A DNA stretch of 64,000 nt, taken from Protonemura montana. Its lineage: Eukaryota > Arthropoda > Insecta > Plecoptera > Nemouridae. Shown piece after piece: positions 21,008-32,897 of this stretch (positions within the stretch are counted from its first letter, which is position 1; each line of letters opens with the position of its first letter). The stretch is from positions 25,940,651 through 26,004,650 of the forward strand of contig OX387603.1 of the NCBI GenBank assembly GCA_947568835.1, in the 5' to 3' direction. The notes beneath the pieces are model-generated. The model was not told the origin of the DNA, ran no database searches, and worked only from the letters and a program-made list of their open reading frames with translations. The position numbers were made by a program, and so were the translations under genes.

Positions 21008-22364
21008 GCTAGCTTCTTGCAATCTACACGCAGCATCATGGACCGCGTCGGTCCATTCCGTCATGACGTCGACGCCGTCTTATCGCCAAGTCGTTCGAGA
21101 ACCGTCAGCGACGACGGGCACGTCGGAGGGTGGCGATAAGGAGGACGGACGACCAACGGAGTGACAGAAGATAAAAGAAAATGAGGCCATCTCACGCGAA
21201 GGGGAGTTTTTGGTAAACAGTGGTGGTGGGTTGCGACGCGGAGGGGGGGGGGGGAGGGGGGGGGGTCTAGGGAGCCTGTTGACGGCGATCCTATAAATAT
21301 GTATTAGCGCGCTTTGTTGTACAGTGGAGATACGTGCGTCTTTATACGCAAATAAAAATAAAGGGGAAAGCAATTTGAGAAGAAAAGAAAATTCCAGCAG
21401 CAATGGCAGAGGAAATAGAGTGGGAAAATTGCGAGTGAGAGAGAGATCTGATGGGATGATTATGACGCTGCCGATAAACAATGATTGCAACGCCCCTCCC
21501 GCCCCCCCTCCCCCTCTGCTAGCAGATAGATACTTGTTACTTGCACGTGGTTGAAATCTCAGCCTTCCGACTCAACGAACAATCTGTGAACAACTGCCAG
21601 CGCCCGCAACGAGTTGTTTTAAACTCGAAGCTGGGACCACGGCCGACTGGATAGTTGGCATACCTGGGGCGGGAATAATTCGCCCGACGATTCCTCTTGC
21701 ACCGCCGCCTAGACGACGTCCGCGTGACTGAGCGTCGAGGGACCGTGGCGGAAATGATCGCCAGGAAATGTTGGCGAGCACATCGGCCCATGAATTGTAT
21801 CTCGCGTAGAGCTGCAGCGTAATGTAATAACACATTAAACGCGAAATTCTATGAATAGTTTGCCAACTACATCACAAAGTTCGATGCAAGTTATTACTTT
21901 TGCGGTCCCATCAAGTTCGCAGCGCTGCTAGCGGCGGGGCCGGCAACTAGCGTGTGGCCACGGCGCACAGTATCCGTTGCACGTGGAGGGCCGCGGCATA
22001 TGTTTTATTCAAAGTCCCATTACGCTCGACGGCGGTCGACGCTCTTTGCGTCGCGACGCCGACGCCAGAGCGCGCTGCGCGACGAACAATTGGAAATGTC
22101 GCGGAAAACCTAATTCCACGATCCGCTTCCATTACAATTATGACGTCGTCGTCGCGCGTACACTCGCGTTGTGGCGATAGCGGCGAAGGTTTGTCGCCGT
22201 TTCGTTGGGGCGTCGGTATGAATTCCAGTGAACGCCAGCTTAATTCCTGCAGTCACACTTTGTCAGACGCGTCCGAAAACAATATAAAGTGCACTTGAAT
22301 CGAAATTATCGATTTAAGTCGAGAGATTGATAGCTATTGTTTTTCAATATTTATAAATAACCTC
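21008..22364. other. Intergenic, no gene seen
   Basis: A G-rich interrupted tract at 21240-21267 and a pyrimidine-rich stretch near 21498-21520. No recognisable coding sequence. Confidence 0.35.
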
Positions 22365-22680
22365 GTGAATAGGACTGGTCGTGTGGATGATGGTCACCAT
22401 TCAAGTGCTGACCACGTTTGATGTTGCTAAACTCGGCGATCTCCAGCTCGCCAAACCTTTCGGTGGTCATCCATCTAATACCTGACCCAAAGCAGCTTTG
22501 CTTAACTTCAATTATCTCATTAAAACCCGGGGTTTCCAAGACGCCAAACCGTTTAGTATCAAGTTCAGTAAGTTCAGAATAGTTACCAACGGCACGTGGT
22601 GTTTATCCTACATCCAAGTTCTGATCACACCCTATGTTGCTTAACATCTTCTAATTTAAACTTGACTACGAGACCGTTTG
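22365..22680 (-). mobile_element. Degenerate 5S-like modules of the SINE family
   Basis: At least two diverged 5S-derived heads are joined head to tail on the minus strand (C-box remnants near 22395 and 22468), plus a third weak one near 22610-22640. The joint between the first two is of the same kind as at 30455 (head sequence directly followed by a C box). No SINE body is attached. Confidence 0.65.
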
Positions 22681-23445
22681 GTCTGAGGCACATCGACTTT
22701 CAGTGAACTTCCAGTCGTGTTCGCGTCGTGTCCCCCGTTATCGCGCGCGACTGTCCGGCGAGGTCCAGCTCTTTGTGCGACAAATGGAGAGTGGGGATCT
22801 CGTTTGTGGTCAACAATCTAAATCTCTCTGCTACAAATAGACAAACAATGGAGTTAAAAAGGTAATCCCAGTGGCCGGGCACAGCGCCGACCTGACGGCT
22901 CAACGGCCAGGATATCTGGGAAACAGGTCGAGTGCGACGCCGTCCTCCGGATATCCAAGCTACACGCCGTCTACACTGGATGCGACGGGATTCACTGGAT
23001 AACTAAATAAAACTTATACTTAGAGAAGGACAGGAAGAGACAGAGAGGTGAGTTTGCTTTGAGCGCACCGGGAGTTTTCAAAGTGAATACTATCGACGTC
23101 CCCTAGGGTGTACCCGTCGAAGCTGTCTGCCGGCTTCATATGGAGATCGTCGAACGTACATGGCGAGCCGCGTGGGACACTTTTGCGCAGGGAGAAAATT
23201 GGCACCTGTGGACAAAGTGTCGCAACCGGATTTCGAAAACAACAACAGAAAAACGTAGATATTGGATCGACCGCCGCGTTCAAAACAGTCGGTGTGCAAG
23301 CGAGTCGCGTCCAGAGGTGGCGTTGTCCGACTTGGGCGAGGGAGGAATTCCCAGTAATTGCATTCCTTGAGGGAGGTTTTCTTTCAAAGCTATTGCTGTA
23401 GACCGGACCAGCTATACCACATGCGTCTTGCAGCGTAGATCTTCT
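22681..23445. other. Intergenic, no gene seen
   Basis: A good 5' splice-site match (AGGTGAGT at about 23045) stands alone; I could not connect it to an exon. Confidence 0.3.
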
Positions 23446-23887
23446 GATTGATTTATTTGTGGTGTTTAACGACGCACTGTTTTGACATATGGCCGTGCGG
23501 TACTGGTCTAATGGCGTCGGTGAATGAGTGGATGATGATGAGGATGATGATGAACCTAACCTAGCCTAGAAGGGAGGAGGGGAAACCCGGTGCCGGCCTG
23601 TAGCCTACTTTTGTCGAAGAGCACCAAGGGGTCCACCGGCTTAACGTCCCTTCCGAAGGACGGTACAACGCAAACAACAGTTTTCCTCTACAAATCCATG
23701 CTGTCGAGAGGTTGATAAGCAAGGCGAGTGAAGTTGATGTACTAACTTTCATCCCTCCAACCTCTCTCCCGAACAGAACTGGACATATGTATGATGGTCT
23801 CCTATCCAATACCTGACCCAGCGCAGTGTAACTTACCTTCGGTGATCTCACGAGAACCTGTGTTACCAACACGCCAAACCGTTCGGT
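23446..23887 (-). mobile_element. 5S-headed SINE, copy 3
   Basis: Full-length minus-strand copy with one promoter module. The C box is altered (TGGATAGGAGACC) and the A-box segment reads GAAGGTAAGTTAC, so its internal promoter is probably weakened. Body and tail are well conserved. Confidence 0.85.
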
Positions 23888-24357
23888 CATGGAACTGCGA
23901 GCAGGTGGGGAGTAAGCCCATCGACCGACGCGGAGATAACGAGCTCGCCGCCCTCGAGGTCGCCGCCGAGAGTCAAGGGTTCGCCGGGGAGAAAAGAGTG
24001 CAAGGAGGTGGGCGTTTGGGGTGAATGTGCAGTTGTAGAAATGAACTCACGACTACGCTGTGGAGATATGGATCGGAATCTGAAGCATCTCGTATAATAC
24101 ATGACGATCTTGAGCGTACCTTTATGGGTACTCCCATACATAAAGCTGATCTTTTCAATGCCCGACGCGCAGTAATAACGCGATCCATGATGCATACTTG
24201 CTGCAGAATTGTTTCATGCCCGTTATTCGCGCCGGATTGCGTTTCAATCTTTTACTTCAGTACGTACTCGAGATATTTCCGTTCGAGATTTCACCGTTTT
24301 TTCGCATGAGCTGCGCGATAACTTTCATACATCTCCAGAATGTAGTTTCATATAACC
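23888..24357. other. Intergenic, no gene seen
   Basis: A short stretch between two oppositely oriented SINE copies; no recognisable feature. Confidence 0.35.
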
Positions 24358-24799
24358 GAACGGTTCGTCGTGTTGGAAACACCGGTTCTCGTTAGATTAC
24401 CGAAGTTAAGCAACACTGCGCTGGGTCAGGTATTGAATGGGTGACCATCATACACATGACCAGTTCTGTTCGGGAGAGAGGTTGGAGGGATGAAAGTTAG
24501 TACAGCAACTTCATTCGCCATGCTTATCAACCTCTCGACAGCATGAATTTGTGGAGGAATCCTGCTGTTCGAATTGTACCGTCTTTCGAAAGGGACGTTA
24601 AGCTGGTGGTCCCCTTGGTGCTCTTCGACTGGAGTAGGCTACGTGCCGGCACCGGGTTTCCCCTCCTCCCTTCTAGACTAGGTTAGGTTCATAATCACCC
24701 TCACCATCATCCACTGATTCACCAACGCCATTAGACCAGTGCCGCATGGCCAGATGTCAAAACAGTACGTCGTTAAACATCACAAATAATAATAATAAT
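24358..24799 (+). mobile_element. 5S-headed SINE, copy 4
   Basis: A full-length plus-strand copy with a nearly intact 5S-like promoter (CCGAAGTTAAGCAACACTGCG, then TGAATGGGTGACC). It ends in GTTAAACATCACAAAT followed by (AAT)n, the best view of the family's 3' microsatellite tail. Confidence 0.88.
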
Positions 24800-27700
24800 G
24801 GGGTTTCATCCCACACCGTAGAAACGCATTGCATCGTTCATCGGCAAACAATTGCGTGCAGTGCGTATGGCGACACGAGCAAGCCGTACCGGAGTTCTCA
24901 TGGTGCTCGTAGAAAACCATGTGTGAGCCGCGAGCCAGGCAGTTCCAGCAAACAAAACGACCTAGTTTTTTACATTGTCGACCGTTCAGCGCTGGCGCCC
25001 GAAACAACGAAAAGCACAACACATATTGCTGATAAAATGGCTAATTATGATTAGCATGTGCTGTCCAAACACAATTACTCTTTTGCGGTGCCATTGGCAC
25101 AGCACAATTAGTACAGTTTTCCAAACAAACACCGCGCGATATTATATCCCAAACAACGCTCATGCGCCGTGTTAGTCTATGTCCAATCACACACACTGCA
25201 TTCAGCCTCGGCGGTAATGTTTCCTAGCGTCAACTGAATTACGACCATGTCCACAAAGCACACACGGTTATTATTCCAATATCTCTTTCCGATTTATTGA
25301 GCTAACAAGTGGGTTAGTGCGCTCAGTACGTCACGCCGATATTGCTATCTCTCATGGGACAATTCGCTCGTTCGTTCGTTCGGTCGGTCGGTATCAGCGA
25401 CATGCCATTGTACCTTGCAATCTGTCGGCCGTCGGCCGTCGGCGTCCCTACCTTCGAGGCCCGGCACAAACATGCCGACCACGACGCCGACGACGCCGAC
25501 ATATCGGGGTTTACCGGTTCGGTGTGTGGATCATTGTCAGCGACCCACCAGCCCGACGATATCGGCGCCGTTCCGTTGTTAGGGTGCAGATTGCTGGTAT
25601 ACAAGCCCCGGAGGTCGCTATTTGAAAAAAAAAAAAAATACGAACCTTTCTTTTCATAGCTCTATTTCCGATTTGTACTTCGGTTCCATTCGGCTCACGA
25701 CCGCTTCGAGCGCGCCTGGCCACAAGTTATCTTTTTTTTCCCGTGGAAAACGCTGTATTCCAGTACATTTATTGTACTGCTCCACCCGTGTGTACTCACT
25801 AATTGCACCGAGCTGCTGTCCATGTCTTCTATTTGTTCCTGGCGCCCGGCTGCTGTTTCTCACACATGGGTAAATTGTTCCTCCACGGCCAGCTTCGTGG
25901 GCGGCCAGATGGCTCACTATTCCACGGCCCCGTGGGGGGAGGAAGCTCCAATTATTACCGCGATTAAAAATTCAAACTTGTTTGACATGTGCAGTCTCCG
26001 ATGATCGAATCAATTTACAAATTGAAACCGTGCAGCGCAAACACACAGGAAAAAAAAAACGACATTTTCGCCGTCGGGCAAACATCCTCGTCCATCGCGC
26101 TAATTACGACCACTCAATAATGCAGATCGGCGTCCTGCCGCGCGTCGACGACGGCGTCCAGGGAAATCTTCGGTAATCGACGTCCGTGCACCTGCACCGA
26201 CGTCGGCGTCGCATCCCGATCCGAGTCTCGCGTCGCCTCGCAATCCACATCACGACGCCATTATCATAAATGTTTATTATTCCCTAATTAAATACGCCAT
26301 TACCAATAATTAATCTGCTTTGATGTTTGCCCTGTCGATAATTGACGGCGGCGTTCGCTGATTGTGATTCAAGGGGACGTCGAACTCGACTTGATCGCTC
26401 ATTATCAGGCGCCTATTAGCGCCAACTAATTGGAGGGAATGCCTGCAATAATTAATGATATGTCTCTCGGCAGCATCCTCATAGAAGTGTGTTTCATCCT
26501 CATGTCTATCGTACCTATGACCGAAGGCAGGCACAACATAAGCCACCAGGGCAAAAAAAAACACGTGGGTGCGATCTGCAACCCGTTCAGGGAGGGGGGG
26601 GGGGGGCGATTCACAACTACGCGTCAAAACAGCGCGTGGTGGGGTCCAACATTACCGATCCCCCCTCCTCACCGCTCATCACTACCGAGTCATTGTAATC
26701 ACCTAATTACCAGCAGCACAGAGACGATGTTGATTGCATCCTTTGACGACGGCTTAGCGTCGCGGCGGCACTCCCCTCGGCATCGGCGTCGGCGTCGGCG
26801 TCGTGGATTAGTGCAGACTTTGAACGCCGCGTCGAGCTAGCCGGAGATTTTGATACACAAGACCGTGTATGCCGAGCGACTGGCGCGTAATTTCGGTTAA
26901 ATTACGCTCTCGTGGGATTGCGTGATGGGTGGCGGTGGGTTGGGGGGAGGGAGGGGGGGGGCTAGATGTGAGCCGGGACCGACGTCGGCTTTTGACAGAC
27001 GGTCGACGCCGTGCGCTGAGTAATTGGCAGACCGGTGTCACGACGCCAGTGTGTGATACATGCGTGGTTGGTATTTTATTAAGTACCGTCTATGTTGACG
27101 TATTGGGTGGGAGGGGGTTGTCATGTACGTGGGACACTATGGCCTAAGGGCCGAAGGGAGGCTGCCGTATTGGCAACCCTTTAGGCGATGATGCCTTTCA
27201 TCAATTCACATCGAGGTAAATATGTCTCTCAATTCATACGTTTTTGTGAAAAAAAATTCCCTGCACAAGCGATTTGCGAGTTTAAATAAACCCAAAAAAA
27301 ATGTCCTGCTATTCGATGTCCAGCCACGGACAGCGGTACTGATGTAAAGTAGCGTTTTTTCACTTCAAATTATTGTTTAGATTAACAACAGAGGTCAGAG
27401 TAATGGCAAAGTAGATCAAGTGTGGTGAGAATCATAACGGAGCCGTGGAGGCGCCGCGCTGTAGGGTCGACATGGAGCACAAACAGCCGTACACATGTCA
27501 CTCCGTAACGTCACGCGGTGGGATGGGTGAGGTCCCCCCCAACCCCCCAACCCCACCCTGACTGAACATGGCCTCGCGCGGTTTTATGTGACACTTTACC
27601 GTTTGATCTCGCATCGTAATTACATTCTGACGCTCGTACACGCGTAGAATTAGCGCGCGCGTTGCGGGCTGCGTTCGGCGGGAGGCTGTATGAAACGGGT

Positions 27701-28170
27701 CGACACGTTTCAATGAACAGCGGCGACTAGTTATACACGGCCTCGTCGGTGACACACGCTTTGATTGCACGACGGGGTGGACTCGATGATTCATTGCGGT
27801 CGAGCGCTTTTATTTAAATCAAGTCATTTGTTGCTGCCAAATAAAAAGCATAAAATCGTACAATAATATGAATAAACATCGCGCAAATCGAGCCTCGCGC
27901 GCGTCACGTTTTAATAAACTTTGCACGCGTGTAATTGCGACCACCACCACAAGGGGCAGCGTGCGCTCTGACGCGCGCCTGGCGGAGCGCTGCGGAATCA
28001 TTTATGAACGGGTGACGTGACACCGTTATAAATGAAATGACGGAGCTTGTCCGACTGTTTTTGTGTGGTTTTAATCAAAATATTTGCAGGTCGACTAGTG
28101 GTGGGCGTCTGAAGGGGGCAGTGAATGCAGAACGCGTCATGAGCTGGTGCTTTCATCGATATAGCATAAA
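24800..28170. other. Intergenic with AT-rich motif islands
   Basis: No gene is supported. 25365-25393 has tandem CGTT then CGGT units, 26588-26599 is a G run, and 26781-26803 is a GGCGTC repeat. AT-rich islands with TAATTA-type cores stand out in GC-rich surroundings (26250-26330, 26410-26460, 27800-27880, 28000-28030). They could be regulatory, but this is only inference from motif density. Confidence 0.35.
26781..26803 (+). repeat. (GGCGTC)n microsatellite
   Basis: About three and a half hexamer units. The same unit recurs at 29483-29508 and 45102-45126. Confidence 0.8.
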
Positions 28171-28606
28171 CGAACGGTTTGGCGTGTTGGGAACACCGGT
28201 TCTCGTTAGATCACCGAAGTTAAGCAACAATGCGCTGGATCAGGTATTGGATGGGTGACCATCATAAACATGATCAGTTCTGTCCAGGAGAGAGGTTGGA
28301 GGGATGAAAGTTAGTACAGCAACTTCTTTTGTCTTGCTTATCAACCTCTCGACAGCATGGATTTGTGGAGGAATTAGGTTTTTCGCGTTGTACCGTCCTT
28401 CGGAAGGGACGTTAAGCCGGTGTCCCCTTGGTCTTTGACAGGAGTAGGCTACGTGCCGGCACCGGGTTTCCCCTCCTTCCTTCTAGGCTAGGTTAGGTTC
28501 AGCATCATCCTCATCATCATCCACTCATTCACCGACGCCATTCGACCAGTGCCGCATGGCCAGTTGTCAAAACAGTACGTCGTTAAACACCACAAATAAT
28601 AATAAT
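28171..28606 (+). mobile_element. 5S-headed SINE, copy 5
   Basis: A full-length copy with intact A-box (CGAAGTTAAGCAAC) and C-box (TTGGATGGGTGACC) regions and an (AAT)n tail. The best candidate in the window for a recently active or transcription-competent member. Small deletions occur in the GGTGTCCCCTTGG segment. Confidence 0.88.
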
Positions 28607-29780
28607 CGAGGACGCAATGAGAGACGATTCCTGCAGAATGCGCCAGAGTCGGGCCCGGCCGAACTCAACAAGGCTGGGCCACGGCGCCTCGGATGCAAAA
28701 TAAAGTTTAAGAAGACGGGTATAAAATTTCATCCATTATTCATGAGCAAGCTGCTGAGGGAGAGGCGGGGGCGGCTCGGGGGATGGCGATAGACGGGTAC
28801 ATGACGATAATTCATCACGGAACTAGAGTCTCTGGTAAACAGAGGCGAAGATAAGGCAACACAATACATAAGACGCGGTTTTGGCGGGTCTAATGAGGCT
28901 TCGGATGACGGCCCGGCTCAAGGCCGACGCGCTCCCCCGGGAGGCATTCGACGACGGGAGGGCGTTTCGCAAGACCCGGGAAATGTTTGTCTTGCGCGCC
29001 GTCTGGTGGCGTGCGACAGGAAGCTTGAGGCACGCGATGAGTGGAGGAAAGTTGGGTTGAATCTGAACTTGGGAAGTCGCTCATGAAGGGTGCTCTGAGC
29101 TCGGACGCTACGCGTTCGAGTTGGCGGTGTTTTTGTCGGCTTCTTTGGCAGTTGTCAGTGTCGACGGCCACTTGGAGGAACAGTTTGTGACTTCAAAACG
29201 ATGTGCGTGTGACATGCGTTCCTTGCATTACCCAAATTAACCTCAAGAAAATTAAACACAAGAGTTTAAAAAAAATATATGTTTATAGAAGTTCCAAATG
29301 ACTTTGTTTTATTCTGAAGACTTTGACCCTCTCAAAAATAACTTCCCAATACAAAGTAAAAAGTTACCAAACTTCCCAAATTCCTTGCTATACTGAAGGA
29401 CGAAGAACTTGCAAACTAAAAATGTGGAGCACGTTTCATTTCCCGTGTGAAACTGTCAGTCTACAACGTCGTTCTTTTAAAAGCGTCGGCGTCGGCGTCG
29501 GCGTCGGCAATAAAATCCGTGCAATATGAGTGTAAAATCAATGTGTTGCCGGAAATTATGGGCTCTGCGTTATCAAATTGCTCGTCACCCACCTGGCCGT
29601 GGAATTTAGTTCAAAGAAAGCTGGAAACATGTGAAGGCGTTGATGACAACTGCCATGCGTGGGCGAGCGATCCCAGTGCTAGCTACTTGAATGATTGTAC
29701 GTTTGTTTTCATCCCGTCTCTTTGCCTCCAGCTCGCAACTCGCAAAGAAGCGCAATATCGCCCCCGAGCAGGACGACCCT
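28607..29780. other. Intergenic, no gene seen
   Basis: Contains a GGCGTC repeat at 29483-29508. Short open frames only. Confidence 0.35.
29483..29508 (+). repeat. (GGCGTC)n microsatellite
   Basis: Four tandem hexamer units. Confidence 0.85.
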
Positions 29781-30169
29781 GCAGCACTGGTCTAATGGCG
29801 TCGGTGAATGAGTGGATGATGATGAGGATTATGATGAACCTAACCTAGCATAAAAGGGAAAAGGGGAAACCCGGTGTCAGAACGTAGCCTACTCCTGTCA
29901 AAGACCAAGGGGACCACCGGCTTAATGTCCCTTCCGAAGGACGGTACAACTCGAACAACAGGATTCCCCCACAAATCCATGCAAGGCGAAGGTTGATAAG
30001 CAAGGCGAATGAAGTTGCTGTACTAACTTTCATCCCTCCAACCTCTCTCCCGAACAGAACTAGTCATGTGTATGATGGTCACCCATCCAATTCCTGACCC
30101 AGCGCAGTGTTGCTTAACTTCGGTGATCTAACGAGAACCGGTGTTTCCAACACGACAAACCATTCGGTG
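29781..30169 (-). mobile_element. 5S-headed SINE, copy 6, tail missing
   Basis: A minus-strand copy from its 5S head (ending near 30169) to the CAGTGCTGC segment; the last ~45 bases of the family's 3' end are absent, so it is truncated at 29781. The 5S-like part keeps CGAAGTTAAGCAAC and TTGGATGGGTGACC. It is directly followed by the module cluster up to 31080. Confidence 0.85.
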
Positions 30170-30177
30170 GGCATAGA

Positions 30178-30455
30178 AAGGAGGATATTGTGTCCGGGGC
30201 CAAAAGCACAAAGAGGATCGTTGGTTTAAAGTCCCTTCTGAAGGACGTTATAACTCGAACAACAGAACTTCAAGCCATGTTGTTTAGAGGCTGATAAGCA
30301 AGGCGAGTGAAGTTGTTGTAACTTCAATCCGTCCAACCGCTCCTTCGAACAGAGCTGGTCATTGGTTGAATGGTCACCCATCCAATACCTAGCCAAGCAC
30401 AGTGTTACTTAACCCCAGTGACCCGGTGTTTCCAACACGCCAAACCGTTCAGTGG
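30178..30455 (-). mobile_element. Diverged partial 5S-headed SINE
   Basis: A more mutated copy of head plus linker plus the first part of the body, in the same orientation as its neighbour. The body stops near 30178. Confidence 0.75.
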
Positions 30456-31080
30456 TCACCCATCCAATACCTGAGTCAGCGCAGTGTTGCTTAACTTCGG
30501 TGATCTAACGAGAATCGGTGTTTTCAACACGCCAAACAGTTCAGTGGTCACCCATCCAATGCCTGACTCAGCGCAGTGTTGCTTAACTTTCATCCCTCCA
30601 ACCTCTCTCCCGAACAGAACTGGTCATGTGTATGATGGTCACCCATCCAATACCTGACTCAGCACAGTGTTGCTTAACTTTCATCCCTCCAACCTCTCTC
30701 CCGAACAGAACTGGTCATGTGTATGATGGTCACCCATCCAATGCCTGACTCAGCGCAGTGTTGCTTAACTTTCATCCCTCCAACCTCTCTCCCGAACAGA
30801 ACTGGTCATGTGTATGATGGTCACCCATCCAATACCTGACTCAGCACAGTGTTGCTTAACTTTCATCCCTCCAACCTCTCTCCCGAACAGAACTGGTCAT
30901 GTGTATGATGGCCACCCATCCATTACCTAACCCAGCGCAGTGTTGCTTAACTTCCATTCCTCCAACCTCTCTCCCAAACAGAACTGGTCATGTGTATGAT
31001 GGTCACCCATCCAATACCTGACCAAGCGCAGTGTTGCTTAACCCCGGTGACCCCGATGTATTCAACACGCCAAACTGTCG
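30456..31080 (-). repeat. Tandem array of 5S-derived promoter modules, 91-bp period
   Basis: The C-box complement CACCCATCCA occurs at 30457, then at 30549, 30640, 30731, 30822, and (as CACCCATCCATTACC) 30913, and at 31004. Steps from 30549 on are exactly 91 bases; the first step is 92 and has a different joint, in which a whole 5S-like head abuts the next C box. Each 91-bp unit holds the A-to-C-box part of the 5S promoter plus the GGAGAGAGGTTGGAGGGATG linker and lacks the SINE body. The same unit is triplicated in copy 1 at 17.6 kb. Confidence 0.9.
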
Positions 31081-32744
31081 CTTAACGCGAGGTCATTGGT
31101 CTGAACGCCAGCAGGGCCACGAACAAAGATGGCCGACCTTTGAATGCTTTCCGGGCGATAACAATATCTCTCGACAAACGACTCCACTCCCCGACAGACG
31201 CGCGACGTCGCATGAAACACGAGAATGGCAGAAAGCACTTCCAAGTAACTGATTTTCCGTTTTCATTTCAATCTCCAGACAGAAAAAGAAAAACAAATGG
31301 CAAACATACTTTCTCCTAAACAGATGCCACGACGCCGGTCCTTCGTACGACACGCGCACAAGGATGAAGCACAATAATAATAATAAAATTCGCCTCGTCT
31401 CCGCTAGTAAAAATCTCAAGTTTTTACCCCCCCCCCCCCCAAACCCCCTTTCTGAGATCCTACCACCCACAGCATCGAGTTGTTCTGCTATCTGCAGCGC
31501 GCCTCTAGTGGCGGGTCGCGAAACTACATAGGCGCGTGCGGCGGCCGCGGGCCGAACCCAACGTATATTGCGCATCCATCCGGCTTTGTGCACAGAAATG
31601 CTAATTTAATGCCTCGAGGCTCTCCCGGCCTCCCCGATGTAAAATTCTTGTAGCTAGATTTTCTCTTGTTTTGTTTGCAAACGTGCCATCATTTACGGAA
31701 GGCCGTGGGACATTTGCCGAGGCCAACTTTTCCGCCCCGCCATCTTGGAATCTTGCGGCCGTGACAGAGTCGTTCTCTTTCCGCCGTCGCCTCACATATT
31801 ATTACGTATGGAACTGGTTTGAGCAAACAATTTGAATCAAAATATGTAGATAGCAGTTGAGAAGCGCTTTCTCTGCCCGGCTATCTCCGTACAGCGCTGC
31901 GGGAAATTTCATAAAATATGTAAGAACCCACGAGAAGTTGGCATGCTTATATCACATCCAAGGAAAAGTATTTCAGATATCTCCCAATTTGTATTCTTAC
32001 GACTTTTTGACGTACCTACATTTTTATATTTTTATATACAATATATTACAATATTTTCGTACTGCCATTCTCTTTTAGACACACACAAAAACTTATTATA
32101 TTTTTATTCAGAATTTCTTTATGAAAATATAATACAAATTTGCGCATTGATTTCAGATTCCAGTGGGTCGTGCGTCGACGTCGTTTCGATATGGAAATAA
32201 CATCGCATCGTTTGAATTCAGTGCCATCTCGAGAGCACTCACCGCCACTCGGAGCCCTAAAAACTAACCATGTCTTTCACTCCTTGCGTCGCTCCTAGCT
32301 CACCCCCGCCCCAGGACAGCCATCGGCAAACCGAACGCGACGCCTCCACCTACCAACTTTCCGACGCCACTCGGCCGCGTCATAGATTAACGACGCCGTG
32401 TCAGCCAGGCGTGTGGTCAACGACGTCTTCATCGCCGCAGCGCGAGACTTGCAGACACTTGTTAGCACTTCGACAAAGTTGAGTCCTAGCGAGCGCTTGC
32501 GGTCGCCGAACCAGGGCGGGCCACGGGAAGCAATCTCGTCGAACGGCACAAGAGAGGCGTTTGCAAAGAAGCGGAGACTCGCTGCTTGAAGGGCGCGTGT
32601 TTTCAAAGTTTGCCTGTAGACCGCAGTTCGTGCCCCGCGGGCGTGCGGTGGAACGGAGCGCGTGTGAAGCCAAGACTTCGGCCGCATTGGCGTCTTTTGT
32701 TTCGACAACGGCGGCTTTCGATTTGTCAAGTTCTAACCGAATTG
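31081..32744. other. Intergenic, no gene seen
   Basis: A short AAT repeat at 31373-31385, a 14-C run at 31427-31440 and an AT-rich patch at 31980-32150. No recognisable exon. Confidence 0.35.
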
Positions 32745-32897
32745 GGTGCTCTTCGTCAGAAGAAGGCTACGTGCCGGCATCGAGATTCTCGTTTCCTTAT
32801 ATTCTAGGTTAGGTTCATCATCATCCACGTTACTTCCTACCCATTAGATCAGTGCCAAAGAACCTGTTGTCTTAACAGTGCGTCTTTAAATACAATA
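32745..32897 (+). mobile_element. 3' half of the 5S-headed SINE
   Basis: GGTGCTCTTCG, GGCTACGTGCCGGCA, CTAGGTTAGGTTCATCATC, and a diverged tail ending AATACAATAAAT follow in family order. The 5S head and first half of the body are absent, a 5' truncation expected of a reverse-transcribed element. Confidence 0.75.
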
